From contig CAIOSP010000093.1 in assembly GCA_903861005.1 (NCBI GenBank), forward strand, positions 1 to 36,320: a stretch of 36,320 nucleotides of DNA, written 5' to 3'. How positions within the stretch are numbered: the stretch's first letter is position 1; each line of letters starts with the position of its first letter. The notes under the pieces were generated by a model that was not told the DNA's origin, did no database searches, and saw only the letters and a program-made list of their open reading frames with translations. The stretch comes from an uncultured Pseudomonadota bacterium (GTDB lineage: Bacteria > Myxococcota_A > UBA796 > GCA-2862545). This document shows positions 25,266 through 32,480 of this stretch, in pieces. The position numbers were made by a program, and so were the translations under genes.

Positions 25266-26390
25266 CTAATCGCCCGCTTGGGCGGCGGCCATCGGCTCGC
25301 CGTAGGGGCGAAGCTCGCCCGTGTCATACAAGTCTGCGTACCGATCGTACACGCCCATGCACACCGTGTTGCGGGCGCAGCGCTCGCAGGCGTCCACGCG
25401 CTTGCGCTTGCGGTCGGGGGTCCAGTTGTAGAGGCCCTCGAAAACGACCTTTCCGGGCTTGCTGCTCCACTCGACCGTCACGCGCGGATCCCAGTGGAGG
25501 TCGTTGGAGAGCACGTCGTACGGGCCCAGCAGGCACATCGGCATGCCGAAGAAGCGCACGATCGCCTTGTGCGCGCGGGCGCCGGCCTTGGGGACGACCT
25601 CGGCCAACTTGGCCAGCGGCACGCCCAGCTCGCGGTACTTGTCGAAGCCGCCGCCCTCCGGCGTGGTGTTCGACACGACGATCAGCTTGGCGCCCAGGCT
25701 CTCGGCGAACGCGATGGTGTCGGGCAGCGCGTCGATGTTGTGCTTGGTGACCACCGTGTTGACGTACAGGTTGAAGTTCGGGTTCACGGCCAGCGTGTTG
25801 CGGATGGCGGTGGTGGTCTGCTCGAAGCTGCCCTGGCGACGCGTCAGGCGGTCGTTGATCTCGGCGTTCGGGCCGTGGAGCGAGAACAAGGCCTCGTCGA
25901 GGTACGGCACCGCGCGCGCCGCGTAGTCCGGCCGCGCGAGCATGGTGCCGATGGTGCCCACGCTGGTGCGCATGCCGAGCTTGCGCGCGAGCATGCAGAC
26001 CTCGATGAACTGCGGGTGGAGCGTGGGCTCGCCGCCCGTGAAGTGGACGTTTTGCACGCCGCGGGCGGCGTGGGTGCGCAGGATGGTCGCCACCCGGCCC
26101 CAGGTCACCTGGAACTCGTGGTAGGCCTCCATGCGGTGCTCTTCCGAGCAGAACACGCATCGCTCGGCGCAGTGGTAGGTCAGGTGCAGCTCGAGCCGGC
26201 GCATGACCGCGCCGTTCGGACCGATCCACGGCGTCTCGGTGGCGTACTCGGGTGCCACGGGCATGGGCGCTGAGCCGCGCGGGATGTGGCCGGCGGTGCG
26301 CTTGAGCTCGAACTCCTCGACGACGCGCGCGTCTTCGGGGACGATGATCGCGCGTTCGCGCACGGGGTCACTCACAGACCGTCCTGTCAC
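25266..26390 (-). CDS. Radical SAM protein with C-terminal Fe-S site (hxs operon, second accessory)
   Basis: A 374-residue radical SAM enzyme. The cluster motif is C74-AER-C78-VF-C81, after LTYH; GGEP is at 119-122. The barrel continues with SLHGPNAEINDRLTRRQGSFEQT, a common substrate-pocket pattern in this superfamily. The C-terminus has C335-ER-C338-ARNTV-C344, a short SPASM-like auxiliary cluster site. The first ~60 residues form a polar extension. GTG at 26390 overlaps the previous stop (GTGA), with GGAGG four bases upstream; a GTG five codons later is possible. It likely acts on the repeat peptide or a partner, judged from coupling. Confidence 0.85.
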   Translation of the reverse strand: MTGRSVSDPVRERAIIVPEDARVVEEFELKRTAGHIPRGSAPMPVAPEYATETPWIGPNGAVMRRLELHLTYHCAERCVFCSEEHRMEAYHEFQVTWGRVATILRTHAARGVQNVHFTGGEPTLHPQFIEVCMLARKLGMRTSVGTIGTMLARPDYAARAVPYLDEALFSLHGPNAEINDRLTRRQGSFEQTTTAIRNTLAVNPNFNLYVNTVVTKHNIDALPDTIAFAESLGAKLIVVSNTTPEGGGFDKYRELGVPLAKLAEVVPKAGARAHKAIVRFFGMPMCLLGPYDVLSNDLHWDPRVTVEWSSKPGKVVFEGLYNWTPDRKRKRVDACERCARNTVCMGVYDRYADLYDTGELRPYGEPMAAAQAGD

Positions 26391-27373
26391 GCCGCCTCCT
26401 CCAGCGTCCTCCGCCTCTGACGGTACCGGCGGTAGTGCGGGTAGAGGCTCTGGCACAGCCGCGTCAGCTCGGCGTCGACGGCCAGCGTCGAGCTCCACAC
26501 ACGCGGGGGAAGGGACGACTCCAGCAGGCCGTTGATCGACGCGGCCTTCTCGGCCAGCAGCTCGTTGGACGGGGGGTTGTCGAGGTCGCCGCAGCGCGTC
26601 TCGCCCAGCAGCTCGTCGAGCGATCCAGACAGGCCGACGTTGCTCGGGTGGATGCTGCGGTCGGAGTCGACGATGAAGCCTGAGTTGAAGAACGGCGTGG
26701 GCTGCAGCGTGAACAGGTTGCGCAGGTAGAGCTTCTCGCCCTTCTCCCAGGCGTCGATGATCTCGTCGCGGATGCCGTCAAAGCCCACGCGCAGGTTGGC
26801 GAGGGCCTCGTCCGTCCACGGGATGTAATATCCGGGGAGCAGGTTGAACCGCCAGAACCCGAGGCTGCGCAGGTGGCGGAAGTTGTCCCCGGCCCGGCCC
26901 GACGTCTTGGGCGGGACGGTCTGGGTGATCACCACGCGCGGCACGGTGGACAGCTGCGGGATCAGCGACACGACGTGGTCGTACGCATCGCCCACGCCGT
27001 CGACCGCGCGCCGGTACTTCCGGTTGTCCTCGGGTACGCCGTCGATTGAGATCGTCAGCACGCCCTTGGGGTAGGTGCGCAGGTAGTCGAGCCAGTCCGT
27101 GTCGAGCCCGAGCCCGTTGGTCGACAGGTAGACGCGACGAATGGACGGCAGCGTGGCCGCGTAGTCCATGGCCGCGCGCACCACCTCAGGCACCATCAGG
27201 GGCTCACCGCCGAACAGCTTGACGTCACCGCCGCCATGCCGCTCGACGAACAGATCCAGCCCGCGGCGCACGTCGTCCGGCGACAAGCCGGGCCACCCAT
27301 CCTTCACCGTCGGACAGTACGCGCAGCGAAGGTTGCATGCGCGTGTGACGGTGAGGATGAGCGTGGTCACCAC
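26387..27373 (-). CDS. Radical SAM protein directly coupled to the Ser-His-Gly repeat gene
   Basis: A 328-residue radical SAM enzyme. C13-NLR-C17-AY-C20 binds the catalytic 4Fe-4S cluster and GGEP is at 55-58. Further barrel motifs are YLSTNGLGLD and ISIDGVPEDNRKYRRAVDG. No compact C-terminal Cys set is seen, only scattered Cys (RCGDL, RLCQSLYP), so it may lack an auxiliary SPASM cluster. Its GTG start lies inside the last codons of the repeat gene (7-base overlap); a second GTG is the next codon. That coupling makes it a strong candidate for modifying the repeat peptide. It does not look like canonical HxsC, which has CxxxCxxCSxPP. Confidence 0.87.
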   Translation of the reverse strand: MVTTLILTVTRACNLRCAYCPTVKDGWPGLSPDDVRRGLDLFVERHGGGDVKLFGGEPLMVPEVVRAAMDYAATLPSIRRVYLSTNGLGLDTDWLDYLRTYPKGVLTISIDGVPEDNRKYRRAVDGVGDAYDHVVSLIPQLSTVPRVVITQTVPPKTSGRAGDNFRHLRSLGFWRFNLLPGYYIPWTDEALANLRVGFDGIRDEIIDAWEKGEKLYLRNLFTLQPTPFFNSGFIVDSDRSIHPSNVGLSGSLDELLGETRCGDLDNPPSNELLAEKAASINGLLESSLPPRVWSSTLAVDAELTRLCQSLYPHYRRYRQRRRTLEEAA

Positions 27374-27999
27374 TGCCCGTGAGAGCCGTGGCTACCGTGC
27401 GACCCGTGCGACCCATGCGAGCCGTGCGACCCGTGAGAGCCGTGCGAACCATGCGAGCCGTGCGACCCGTGAGAGCCGTGCGACCCGTGCGAACCATGGG
27501 AGCCGTGCGAGCCGTGAGAGCCGTGAGAGCCGTGGCTGCCGTGCGACCCGTGAGAGCCGTGCGAGCCGTGGCTGCCGTGCGAACCGTGCGAGCCGTGCGA
27601 CGCGTGGGAGCCGTGCGAGCCGTGCGACCCGTGCGAGCCGTGGCTGCCGTGCGAACCATGCGAGCCATGCGAGCCATGCGACCCGTGCGAACCATGCGAG
27701 CCGTGCGACCCGTGAGAGCCGTGCGACGCGTGGGAGCCGTGCGAGCCGTGCGACCCGTGCGACGCGTGGGAGCCGTGCGAGCCATGGCTACCGTGCGACC
27801 CGTGCGACCCGTGCGAGCAGTGGCTGGCCAGGAACACGCCACCGTTGTCGGGATCCGACACGAGCATGTCGGCCTTCTGGAGGAGACCGTCCACGTCCAC
27901 TTCGGTGACCTGACGGGTCTCCTCGGACTGGAGGAACTGGACGGGCTTCTTGGTGAGGCCCGGCAGCGGCGGCAAGCCCGAGAGATCCTTCTTGGCCAT
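27367..27999 (-). CDS. hxsA: His-Xaa-Ser-type repeat protein: precursor with 50 Ser-His-Xaa triplets
   Basis: A 210-residue protein. Residues 1-58 ([19 protein letters not shown]... to GVFLA) form a non-repetitive leader with no signal peptide or membrane helix. Residues 59-208 are 50 consecutive Ser-His-Xaa triplets: Xaa is Cys once (first), Ala three times and Gly 46 times. The chain ends Gln-Trp. In known Hxs systems HxsA is the repeat protein presumed to be modified by HxsB and HxsC. AGGAG lies five bases before the ATG, and the gene begins 8 bases after the HxsB stop. The DNA uses mixed synonymous codons. A metal-binding or structural role for an unmodified His array remains an alternative. 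Confidence 0.85.
   Translation of the reverse strand: MAKKDLSGLPPLPGLTKKPVQFLQSEETRQVTEVDVDGLLQKADMLVSDPDNGGVFLASHCSHGSHGSHGSHGSHGSHASHGSHGSHGSHASHGSHGSHGSHGSHGSHGSHGSHGSHGSHGSHGSHGSHGSHASHGSHGSHGSHGSHGSHGSHGSHGSHGSHGSHGSHGSHGSHGSHGSHGSHGSHGSHGSHGSHGSHGSHGSHGSHGQW
27376..27825 (-). repeat. In-frame 9-base tandem array coding Ser-His-Xaa x 50
   Basis: The array covers 450 bases as 50 nine-base units. Variation between units is synonymous (Ser as TCG, TCC, TCT or AGC; His as CAC or CAT; Gly third base variable) except for one Cys and three Ala codons. The frame never slips. Confidence 0.95.
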
Positions 28000-28007
28000 C
28001 GTGACTC

Positions 28008-29567
28008 CTACTTGGCGTCTGCGTGCGACGGAGCCACAGGCTCCTCGTCGCGGGGTCGGTTGATCGTCCAGCGGCGAAACACCGCCATTATCTTACCATC
28101 GGTGTCGGCGGCAATCCGCTCGAAAAGCATCCGAGAGATGCCCATGTGCTCCTTGCACTTCGGCGTATTCGGCCTCTGACCGAACAAATCGCCGCACTCC
28201 ATGTAATTGTTGTCCGGACGCACGCCGCAGTAGGGCATGTTCCAGCACGTGTGGCAGGCGGGCAAACCGTCGAGCAGCGACGACATCACCAGGGCCTTGA
28301 CCGTGGGGTGGCCGATCATGTCGCGGTAGCTGGTCTTGCCCAGCTCGCCGATCTGCAGGAAGTCGTTGCCCATGCCCGCGAGCATGCGGCCCTCGTCGGA
28401 CGTGAAGATGCGCCCGTCGAAGTTGTAGGCGACCTGGCCGGTGCCCGCGCCCAGCGGGTTGCGGATGTCGACGTAGTTGGGGTCATCCGGCGTCAGCATC
28501 TTCTTGAGGAAGATGGCGGCGGTGCCCTCTTGGATCTGGACGCCCTTGGCGTTGAGCTCCAGGACGTAGTCCAGGACCTTGCCGTAGAAGTCGAGGTACT
28601 CCTCCATGGAGTAGCCGATCACGCGCCAGGTCTTGGTGGCGAAGCCGTACGGGTTGAGCGGCCGGATCTTGATGTTCCGGATGCCCAAGCTGACGTACAG
28701 ATCCACCAGCTCCTTGTACTGGCTGAGCGTCTTGCGGGTCGTCGTCATCAGGGCGTCGACGTGCCAGAGGCCGCCATCCTTGCCCGTCTCGATGTAGCGA
28801 CGGTTGAAGTACGAGATCCAGTGCAGCACCTGCTGGTAGGCGCTGGCTTCCTGGACGTTCACGCCCGTGGGGAAGTTCTGCTCGCTCTTCACCCAGGTGC
28901 GGTTCCAGTTGTGGAGCTCCTCGGGGCCGTCGAGCGACGTGCACACCAGGACGCCGTTGGCGATCAGCCACTCGGCGTTCTCCACCGTCATCCACGACAT
29001 GTTGGTGACCACGGAGTGATCGACCACCTTGCCGTACTTCTTGTTCAGCTCGCGGCTGTACTCGACCGAGAGCTTGATGGCGTCCATGTTCACCGTCGGC
29101 TCGCCGCCGGTGTACTCGAAGCAGATGTAGGGCGACGTGGACTGGAAGGCCTGCTCGACGCCCTTCTTCACGATCTCGGGGCTCATGTCCGTGCCCACCG
29201 CGTCCATGTCGGTGCGCGACGCGTGGCAGTACTTGCAGCCCTGGTTGCACCGCAGCGTGGTGATCATCACGTGCAGGTGCGGGCCGTAGTCCACGTAGTA
29301 GCGCTTGCGACGCACCTTCTGCGCGAGGTCCATCAGGTTCATGCCGGACCTGACGAACCCCTTGGCGTTGAGGGCGTCGAATTCGGGATGCCCGGCCTCC
29401 AGCCCACCCGAGAGGAACAGCTCGAAGTCTGCGGGGGTGAGCAGGTGCCACTCCGCCGCGTCGTTCGTGAGCAGGACCTTGTCCGCGATGAACCCGTAGC
29501 GGAAGAAGCCGAGCTTCTCGGCGGCGAGCTTAGGGGTGGTGACCTGAAGCGTCCGGGTCTCGATCAC
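28008..29567 (-). CDS. hxsB: HxsB-like radical SAM/SPASM maturase
   Basis: A 519-residue radical SAM enzyme matching the HxsB plan of the His-Xaa-Ser system. An N-terminal domain with FFRYGFIADKVLLTNDAAEW is followed by TTLRC107-NQG-C111-KY-C114-HASR, then DMSPEIVKKG, YTGGEPTVN (GGEP 154-157), VTNMSW, TSLDGPEELHNWNRT, ALMTTT, IRPLNPYGFA, VAYNFDGRIFTSDEGRML and a C-terminal Cys cluster (C438, C441, C447, C458, C471). Known role (inferred in the literature from genome context): modification of HxsA. The GTG start overlaps the stop of the HxsD-like gene (GTGA), with GGAGG upstream. The repeat gene follows 8 bases later. Confidence 0.9.
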   Translation of the reverse strand: MIETRTLQVTTPKLAAEKLGFFRYGFIADKVLLTNDAAEWHLLTPADFELFLSGGLEAGHPEFDALNAKGFVRSGMNLMDLAQKVRRKRYYVDYGPHLHVMITTLRCNQGCKYCHASRTDMDAVGTDMSPEIVKKGVEQAFQSTSPYICFEYTGGEPTVNMDAIKLSVEYSRELNKKYGKVVDHSVVTNMSWMTVENAEWLIANGVLVCTSLDGPEELHNWNRTWVKSEQNFPTGVNVQEASAYQQVLHWISYFNRRYIETGKDGGLWHVDALMTTTRKTLSQYKELVDLYVSLGIRNIKIRPLNPYGFATKTWRVIGYSMEEYLDFYGKVLDYVLELNAKGVQIQEGTAAIFLKKMLTPDDPNYVDIRNPLGAGTGQVAYNFDGRIFTSDEGRMLAGMGNDFLQIGELGKTSYRDMIGHPTVKALVMSSLLDGLPACHTCWNMPYCGVRPDNNYMECGDLFGQRPNTPKCKEHMGISRMLFERIAADTDGKIMAVFRRWTINRPRDEEPVAPSHADAK

Positions 29568-29812
29568 GCAGGACCTCCGAGGGTGGCGCGCGTGCGCACC
29601 ACGGTCTCGAAGAGCGCGTGGTTGGCGAAGCCGTCCGGGAGGACGTCGCCGTAGCCAGGGTCGAAGCCCTTGAGCACCGCGATCGTCTCCACCTCGGTGT
29701 CGGTCACCTCGATGGACTCCGCGTAGGCGCCGTACGCCTCCGCGGCCGCGCGAACGGCCTCAGGCAGGTACAGCGACCGATGAAAGGTCAACCGGGCGGA
29801 GGTCTCAGCCAT
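29564..29812 (-). CDS. Second, short HxsD-like protein
   Basis: An 82-residue protein with the HxsD-type order: LTFHRSLYLPEAVRAAAEAYG (an F-x-x-x-x-Y-x-x-x-A-V strand and helix), a short strand (ETIAVLKGF), then a C-terminal helix with FANHALFETV. It matches the upstream HxsD gene in pattern but is about 65 residues shorter and lacks the ELLNQ segment, with NHALF in its place. Known HxsD proteins accompany HxsB/HxsC and may present the precursor; they are not enzymes by any visible motif. Its ATG lies inside the HxsD gene (8-base overlap) and its stop overlaps the HxsB start, so the three are one translational unit. Confidence 0.78.
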   Translation of the reverse strand: MAETSARLTFHRSLYLPEAVRAAAEAYGAYAESIEVTDTEVETIAVLKGFDPGYGDVLPDGFANHALFETVVRTRATLGGPA

Positions 29813-30245
29813 TGCTTGGGTCCTCCCACGGAACGGAGATCTCCAGCGGATCCTCTTCCAGCTCTTCGGCGTCGAGCTCGGCGAGCAGGGCGTCGATGCT
29901 GGTCTGGTTGGAGTCCGCGAAGAAGGCCTTGGCCATGTAGTACTCGCGGATCTGCGCGGTGGACTCACCGACGCGGACACGGACCACCTGGTTGAGGAGC
30001 TCGTTCGCGTACTCGCCCGCGAGCTTCTCCAGGCCGGCCTTGTCGGACTCTTCCTTAGGCTTGAGGCGGACTTCGATGCGGTCGTCGGCCGGGCGCGTCA
30101 GGAACACGAAGGCGCGATCCACGAAGAGGTACGCGGCGCCGTACACGGCATCGCGAGGGTAGATCGCTTCGTCCAGGGTGAACGAGACGCGGCGACCGTC
30201 GGTGGAGTAGATGAGCTCGTCGAGCTCCTGGGTGATGTCGGTCAA
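29805..30245 (-). CDS. hxsD: HxsD-family protein
   Basis: A 146-residue protein. Residues ~13-95 carry the HxsD signature: VSFTLDEAIYPRDAVYGAAY, FVDRAFVFL, IEVRLKPK, and LAGEYANELLNQVVRVRVGE followed by STAQIREYYMAKAF. The E-L-L-N-x-x-x-R element is the family hallmark. An acidic tail (about 110-146, DAEELEEDPLEISVPWEDP) extends beyond the family core. The start codon is TTG at 30245, chosen because GGAGG precedes it by 7 bases and the family core starts shortly after; the ORF extends upstream without an RBS. It is the first gene of the hxs-type operon. Confidence 0.85.
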   Translation of the reverse strand: MTDITQELDELIYSTDGRRVSFTLDEAIYPRDAVYGAAYLFVDRAFVFLTRPADDRIEVRLKPKEESDKAGLEKLAGEYANELLNQVVRVRVGESTAQIREYYMAKAFFADSNQTSIDALLAELDAEELEEDPLEISVPWEDPSNG

Positions 30246-30378
30246 GCGGAATCCTCCGAAGGCCTGGGGTACGGACGCCTGGATGGCGGTTCGTTCCCGT
30301 GTGGTAACGCCCTCCTGGCACGCAAGCCCTTCCCCCGGCTTGGCATGCAATTACGGGCCACTCAAGATCTGGACTCTA
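30246..30378 (-). promoter_or_regulatory. Predicted promoter and leader of the hxs-type operon
   Basis: On the minus strand TGGTAGAGT (TAGAGT at 30378-30373) is an extended -10 candidate; no -35 is convincing. A leader of ~120 bases would follow. It contains the hairpin CAAGCC (30342-30337 on the minus strand) paired with GGCTTG (30328-30323) around an eight-base loop, then the RBS GGAGG before the TTG start. A terminator just upstream supports an independent start here. Confidence 0.4.
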
Positions 30379-30446
30379 CCACGGGCGACCAAGCCGCCGG
30401 TCGGGAATTCCTACGGTCGGCATTGCGGGCCGCTTTCACGCGTCCG

Positions 30447-30490
30447 CGAGAGAAAGCAGAAAGCGCCGGGCCCGTCAGGACCCGGCGCTT
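30447..30490 (-). terminator. Rho-independent terminator of the Tat-protein gene
   Basis: A perfect 10-base-pair stem, AAGCGCCGGG/CCCGGCGCTT (30461-30470 with 30481-30490), has a ten-base loop. Read on the minus strand it is followed by the T-rich TTTCTGCTTTCTCTC. It lies 28 bases after the stop codon of the Tat-protein gene. Confidence 0.85.
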
Positions 30491-30518
30491 CCGTCTGCGC
30501 ACCCCAAAGGAGCGAGCT

Positions 30519-31049
30519 CTAGGCCAGGGTCTCGGGACCGAAGGCGCCAACGCGATCATCGTGCGTCATCATGCGCGCGATGGGCTTGAGGTCGCCATCC
30601 GGCAGCGTCTCGTTGCGGCGGATGCGCTCGGCCAGGCCGAGGACCACGCGACCGAGCTTCTCGTCCGTCTGGAACGAGCCCGATCCGCCGTCCATGAGGA
30701 CCAGATCCACCAGACGCGTGCTGGCGAGGCCGCGGGGCTTGCCGCCGTGGGCGCAGATGTGGACCTTGGCCGTGCGGCCCGTGGCGTGCGCCAGGGTGAG
30801 GACGGCGGCGCCGCGCTCGACCGAGGACAGGCCGGCCACGTACCAGCCGAACTTCAGGGGCGTGCCCATGCCGATCGGATGAACCAGCCACCAGGGCGCG
30901 GGGCCCGTGGGCAGGGTCATGCCACCGGCTTCTGCAGGGCGGATTCCACCCTGAACCGCCTCAAAGGCCGCGCTCGCGACACCGGGGACAGCGGCCGCAG
31001 CAGCGGTACCCGCGAGAAGCTTCTTGAGAACGGTACGACGAGAGTCCAT
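30519..31049 (-). CDS. Tat-exported small protein, unknown function
   Basis: A 176-residue protein. The N-terminus MDSRRTVLKKLLAGTAAAAA with cleavage near GVASAA is a twin-arginine signal, so the protein is exported folded, often with a cofactor. The mature ~148 residues have no recognised family. They include WWLVHPIGMGTPLKFGWYVAG, AKVHICAHGGKPRGLAST (one Cys, several His), LVLMDGGSGSFQT and LAERIRRNETLP. It sits between three upstream radical SAM genes and the hxs-type operon on the same strand, but a promoter box and a terminator bracket it as a separate unit. A role as partner or target of the radical SAM enzymes is inference from position. Confidence 0.75.
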   Translation of the reverse strand: MDSRRTVLKKLLAGTAAAAAVPGVASAAFEAVQGGIRPAEAGGMTLPTGPAPWWLVHPIGMGTPLKFGWYVAGLSSVERGAAVLTLAHATGRTAKVHICAHGGKPRGLASTRLVDLVLMDGGSGSFQTDEKLGRVVLGLAERIRRNETLPDGDLKPIARMMTHDDRVGAFGPETLA

Positions 31050-31093
31050 GTCGACACCCCATTCAGACGGTCTGCCGGTTCAAAATTGATCGC

Positions 31094-31139
31094 CAAGGAT
31101 TGCCTTGTCGATGCCACCGACGCCGGGCGTTCCCCCGGC
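31094..31139 (-). promoter_or_regulatory. Structured 5' leader: three abutting hairpins
   Basis: In transcript order: GCCGGG/CCCGGC (31139-31134 with 31127-31122, six-base loop), then GTCG/CGAC (31121-31118 with 31110-31107, seven-base loop), then CAAGG/CCTTG (31107-31103 with 31098-31094, four-base loop). They touch with no spacer, about 45 bases before the start codon. A riboswitch, thermosensor or stability element is possible; no known family was recognised. Confidence 0.45.
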
Positions 31140-31150
31140 TCTACGGCACC

Positions 31151-31156
31151 ATTATA
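31151..31156 (-). promoter_or_regulatory. Predicted -10 box for the Tat-protein gene
   Basis: A perfect TATAAT on the minus strand (plus-strand ATTATA at 31151-31156), conspicuous in this GC-rich DNA. Transcription would start near 31144, just before the first leader hairpin. No consensus -35 was found at 16-18 bases, so an activator may be needed. Confidence 0.55.
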
Positions 31157-31439
31157 TTCGTCACAAGCCGTCGCGGCGCGTCGATGTGAAACTGCGGCGC
31201 AAATGAAAACGGCAGTACCGTCGACACGGCCGCTTTGGCCTGCACTTTCGACACGCCGACGTTTGCACATAACCCACCGCCACCCAAGCAATCGTCTTCA
31301 AATGCCGCGGCGCGCGGTGGCGCGCCGCACCGCGGGAAGTCGCGTCCGACCGTCGTAGACCGCCCGATCCAACGGCCTGATGCCGCGATCGGGGCCCGAT
31401 CCAGCACGCGCTCCCCGTTCGGGTGCCCGGCAAGCCGCA
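31157..31439. other. Intergenic stretch between radical SAM gene and Tat-protein promoter
   Basis: No gene is supported on either strand in these 283 bases. Short open frames here lack an RBS and recognisable composition. The stretch is somewhat richer in A/T than its neighbours and probably holds regulatory DNA for the Tat-protein gene. Confidence 0.4.
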
Positions 31440-32477
31440 TCAGAAGCCCCGCGCGAGCACAGACTGGCGCTGCTCTTCGCTGGGCTGCTCGGTGCGGGAG
31501 CGCAGGCCACGACGGTCTTCCAGGCGCGCGACCAGGGCCGGGCTGGGCTCGGCCCGGAGCACCTGACGGATGACGGGGAGCGGATCCTCGAAGATCGGGG
31601 ACAGCTCGCGCTCGTCGTAGGTCTTGGCCATGGAGTACATGCCGGCGCAGATGGTGTCCCACCGGCAGGAGTCGCAGGCGCTGCCCTTGCCGTGCAGGAA
31701 CTCGAGCTGGTGGACGAAGCCCTTCTGATCCAGGAAGCGGATGCAGCGCTCCTCCTCCTTGATGATCTTGCGGGCCTCGGTCGACGCCCAGGCGAACCGG
31801 CGCATGTAGCAGAGCGGCACGCGCTCGGCGCGGAAGGTGCGGCCCGTCGCGTGGAGGTACTCCATCGCGAGCTCCAGGCCGATCTGCCACTCGTGGTGGC
31901 GCGGGATGCAGTCCGGGTTCTTCTCGGCGCGGTTGCCGTCCGGGTCCATGTTGTTCCACACGAAGTGGCGGATGGTCGGGAACCGATCCGTGATCCACAT
32001 CACGTTCTCGTGCAGGTGGTCCGCGTTGTACGCGCAGATCACGCAGTTGATGTCCGCCGTGATGCCCATCTCTGGCACCAGCGACAGGGCCGTCACCAGC
32101 GTCTCCCAGGCGTTGGGGTACGCGGTGATGAAGTTGTGGACCTCAGGCCGGTAGCTGTGGAGCGACGCGTGGATGTGGGTCAGGCCCGCGTCCACGCACT
32201 CCCGGAAGAACTTGGGGTCGCACAGCAGCTGGCCGTTGGTGATCATCCGGCTGTGCAGGCCCTTCTCGGTGGCGTAGCGCAGCGCGGGCTTGAGCAGCGG
32301 CGACATGGTCGGCTCGCCGCCGGTCAGGATGACGCCGTCGTAGCCCATGTCGGCCAGATCATCGATCATGGCCCGCATCTCCTCTTCCGTCAGATCCACG
32401 CCCGTGGGCGGGTTCGAGCAGAAGCGGCAGTGCTGCAAGCAGTTGCGCGTGAGCTGGAGATAGCCAAGGTTTGCCAT
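31440..32477 (-). CDS. Radical SAM protein with C-x-P-P motif and short C-terminal Cys site
   Basis: A 345-residue radical SAM enzyme. LQLTRN is followed by C13-LQH-C17-RF-C20-SNPP; the S-N-P-P continuation recalls the CSxPP of HxsC-type enzymes. GGEPT is at 53-57, TNGQLL follows, then SLHSYRPEVHNFITAYPNAW, matching the SL..HD..V..GAF pattern of peptide-modifying radical SAM proteins. C268-DS-C271-RWDTI-C277-AGMY is a C-terminal auxiliary Fe-S site. A long Arg/Glu-rich tail ends the protein. Its ATG comes 3 bases after the stop of the preceding radical SAM gene. It may play the HxsC-like role, but overall HxsC similarity is limited and the substrate is inferred. Confidence 0.85.
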   Translation of the reverse strand: MANLGYLQLTRNCLQHCRFCSNPPTGVDLTEEEMRAMIDDLADMGYDGVILTGGEPTMSPLLKPALRYATEKGLHSRMITNGQLLCDPKFFRECVDAGLTHIHASLHSYRPEVHNFITAYPNAWETLVTALSLVPEMGITADINCVICAYNADHLHENVMWITDRFPTIRHFVWNNMDPDGNRAEKNPDCIPRHHEWQIGLELAMEYLHATGRTFRAERVPLCYMRRFAWASTEARKIIKEEERCIRFLDQKGFVHQLEFLHGKGSACDSCRWDTICAGMYSMAKTYDERELSPIFEDPLPVIRQVLRAEPSPALVARLEDRRGLRSRTEQPSEEQRQSVLARGF

Positions 32478-32480
32478 GAA

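Noticed and set aside
27376-27825. CRISPR array
   Set aside because: Tandem nine-base units without spacers, coding in frame for Ser-His-Xaa.
27379-28179. Long plus-strand frame across the repeat array, rich in Val-Arg-Ala-Val
   Set aside because: It is the antisense of the Ser-His-Gly array; the unit length of nine keeps all frames open. No RBS or family match, and the minus-strand gene is tightly packed in its operon.
30246-30350. Longer version of HxsD starting at 30350
   Set aside because: The extra 35 residues lie in the leader, are unlike the family, and GGAGG is placed for the TTG at 30245.
30342-30360. Sigma-54-like TGGCCCGTAATTGCAT on the minus strand before the hxs-type operon
   Set aside because: The GG-to-GC distance is one base shorter than sigma-54 promoters tolerate.
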